The notes under the pieces: model-generated
The model's database searches: none
Seen by the model: the letters and a program-made list of their open reading frames with translations, nothing else
Told to the model about the DNA's origin: nothing
Part shown: positions 63,036-64,000 of the stretch, piece by piece
How positions within the stretch are numbered: position 1 is the stretch's first letter
Layout of the letters: each line of letters starts with the position of its first letter
Position numbers and translations under genes: made by a program
NCBI RefSeq assembly: GCF_020510665.1
Contig: NZ_CP075187.1
Span: forward strand, 3,393,401 to 3,457,400
DNA length: 64,000 nt
Reading direction: 5' to 3'
Source of the DNA: Dechloromonas denitrificans
GTDB lineage: Bacteria > Pseudomonadota > Gammaproteobacteria > Burkholderiales > Rhodocyclaceae

Positions 63036-63245
63036 TCAGGGTACCGGATCGTACCCACCGGGATGCCAGGGATGACAGCGGCAGATGCGCTTCGCACCCA
63101 GCCAGCCACCCTTGATGGCACCGTGTTTCTGTACTGCTTCCACCGTATATTCCGAACAAGTCGGGAAATAGCGGCAGCTTCGTCCTAAAAAAGGACTTAT
63201 TGCATATTGATAGACTCGGACCAGCCCTATCAACAGGTATTTCAT
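63036..63245 (-). CDS. yidD: membrane protein insertion efficiency factor YidD
   Basis: A 69-residue YidD with the signature [25 protein letters not shown] segment and the Cys-rich tail [15 protein letters not shown]. It overlaps rnpA by 4 bases and comes before yidC, the standard arrangement. It aids membrane insertion by YidC. Confidence 0.93.
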   Translation of the reverse strand: MKYLLIGLVRVYQYAISPFLGRSCRYFPTCSEYTVEAVQKHGAIKGGWLGAKRICRCHPWHPGGYDPVP

Positions 63246-63613
63246 CGTGCATCCTGCTTTGGCCGTGGCCGCCGCAGTTTATCCAGCAGGACGAGAAAAT
63301 CGCCAGCCAATTGCTTGCCATCCAGTAAGCCAGGCTTTACAGCTAGGCGAACAACTAGATCACAGGCCGGCAGACTCGATTTTTGAACGCGAAACTGCTC
63401 CCGAATGATACGTTTGACTTTGTTACGGTCAACAGCACGTTTTAGGAGTTTTTTGCCAACGACAACACCAAGCCTGGCTTCCGTAAATTCGGCAGCTCTG
63501 GGTTGGTAGTGCAACATCAGCAGTTGTCCGCGAATCGCCCTCCTGAAACCAAAAACGGATGAGAACTCATCCGTTTTTGTCAGGCGATAGCGTCTGGCGA
63601 AGGTTTGTTCCAC
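63242..63613 (-). CDS. rnpA: ribonuclease P protein component
   Basis: A 123-residue basic protein with the RNase P RNR motif ([15 protein letters not shown], about residues 61-75). It binds the catalytic RNA and processes the 5' ends of tRNA precursors. It is 17 bases downstream of rpmH on the same strand. Confidence 0.95.
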   Translation of the reverse strand: MEQTFARRYRLTKTDEFSSVFGFRRAIRGQLLMLHYQPRAAEFTEARLGVVVGKKLLKRAVDRNKVKRIIREQFRVQKSSLPACDLVVRLAVKPGLLDGKQLAGDFLVLLDKLRRPRPKQDAR

Positions 63614-63630
63614 CTCGCCGAACGTCCGGT

Positions 63631-63765
63631 TTATACGGCCAGACGTGTGCGACCTTTGGCGCGGCGAGCAGCAATAACTGCACGACCACCCTTGGTGCGC
63701 ATACGAACCAGGAAGCCATGGGTGCGCTTGCGGCGCACGACCGACGGTTGATACGTGCGTTTCAT
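63631..63765 (-). CDS. rpmH: 50S ribosomal protein L34
   Basis: A 44-residue L34: [20 protein letters not shown] and the basic [10 protein letters not shown] tail are nearly invariant. The ATG at 63765 fits the family; the frame to 63837 is an upstream extension. It faces away from dnaA, which should lie beyond the window end. Confidence 0.97.
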   Translation of the reverse strand: MKRTYQPSVVRRKRTHGFLVRMRTKGGRAVIAARRAKGRTRLAV

Positions 63766-63851
63766 GTTGGTAATCCCTTGATGTGCTAAGAAAAACACGT
63801 GATTACACCGTGCTTTAGGGTGCTCTGTCAAGTTCAATTATTTGTCAACGC

Positions 63852-63860
63852 TGTGGATAA
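63852..63860 (-). other. DnaA box at the origin-proximal edge
   Basis: TGTGGATAA on the plus strand is the reverse complement of the perfect DnaA box TTATCCACA. A one-mismatch TTGTGGATG follows at 63864-63872, and AT-rich sequence runs from about 63912 to 63985. With rpmH nearby this marks the dnaA/oriC region. Confidence 0.8.
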
Positions 63861-63984
63861 CATTGTGGATGAGGGGTAGAATAAGCGCCCTGAAGGCGGC
63901 CAGTGAGCCGCCAATTTTGTTATATATTTACCAATTAAATCAATTAGTTAATACTGCAATTTTTCATTTAATGATTGTGCAGTA

Positions 63985-63989
63985 AGGAG
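63985..63989 (+). promoter_or_regulatory. ribosome-binding-site-like AGGAG near the window end
   Basis: AGGAG in AAGGAG followed five bases later by an in-frame TTG candidate at 63995 or GTG nearby. It may be the translation signal of dnaA, which normally follows rpmH on this strand. Only a few bases remain, so this is a guess. Confidence 0.3.
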
Positions 63990-64000
63990 TGTTGTTGGCA

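Noticed and set aside
63793..63806. CACGTG near rpmH as a parS candidate
   Set aside because: Only the central hexamer matches; flanks do not form the GTTT/AAAC arms.

Overview
The window reads as GC-rich chromosomal DNA from a betaproteobacterium, most likely a Rhodocyclales relative of Dechloromonas/Azonexus. This rests on gene content and order (slt - NDUFA9-like - cca; rpoN - hpf - ptsN - hprK; mnmE - yidC - yidD - rnpA - rpmH) and codon use, not on a database search. The right end lies beside the replication origin. The rpmH-rnpA-yidD-yidC-mnmE block runs away from a DnaA box and an AT-rich stretch at about 63.85-63.98 kb, and two ParB-type parS palindromes sit at 25.8 and 50.0 kb. No gene-free stretch exceeds 300 bases.

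Layout. 0-12 kb: housekeeping and signalling genes (end of slt, NDUFA9-like reductase, cca, alpha/beta hydrolase, YjfB-like protein, MidA-like methyltransferase, a FIST sensor with a large hybrid histidine kinase, ttcA, a cyclase-FHA fusion). 12.0-13.6 kb: an intact IS1182-type insertion sequence that landed in a transcription terminator and duplicated it as a 24-bp direct repeat. 13.7-19.7 kb, minus strand: psiF, then hprK-ptsN-hpf-rpoN-lptB-recX-recA behind a clear LexA box. 19.7-33.7 kb: RluA-type pseudouridine synthase, sodium:solute symporter, VanZ protein, P-type cation ATPase, a [2Fe-2S] ferredoxin, a NodI/NodJ-like ABC exporter split by two unrelated genes, an amino-acid-type binding protein, a B12/radical-SAM protein, cutA and dsbD.

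33.7-58.6 kb is the most interesting region: an aryl-polyene (xanthomonadin-like) pigment cluster in two converging arms. The plus arm (33.74-48.20 kb), mostly with start/stop overlaps, holds two acyl carrier proteins, two ketosynthases, a chain-length-factor-like partner, two hotdog dehydratases, a ketoreductase, an AMP-forming ligase, an LpxL-like acyltransferase, a LolA-like carrier, an MMPL exporter, a polysaccharide deacetylase, a methyltransferase, an alpha/beta hydrolase and a DUF1615 lipoprotein. The minus arm (56.2 down to 49.9 kb) holds a flavin-dependent halogenase-like enzyme, a chorismatase of the FkbO/Hyg5/XanB2 type, a MipA/OmpV outer-membrane protein, a PlsC-like acyltransferase, a family-2 glycosyltransferase, a cation:proton antiporter and a thioredoxin. 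Inferred scheme: chorismate gives a hydroxybenzoate starter, the ligase loads it on an ACP, the ketosynthase/reductase/dehydratase set builds the polyene, the halogenase and methyltransferase may decorate it, and the acyl/glycosyl transferases with LolA and MMPL proteins attach and move it to the outer membrane. No ammonia lyase or phosphopantetheinyl transferase is seen.

58.6-64 kb: a TauE/SafE permease, a DUF2726 protein and the origin-proximal block. Across the window an 11-base word, GTCGACCGCAG, occurs ten times on both strands and in several reading frames, far above chance.
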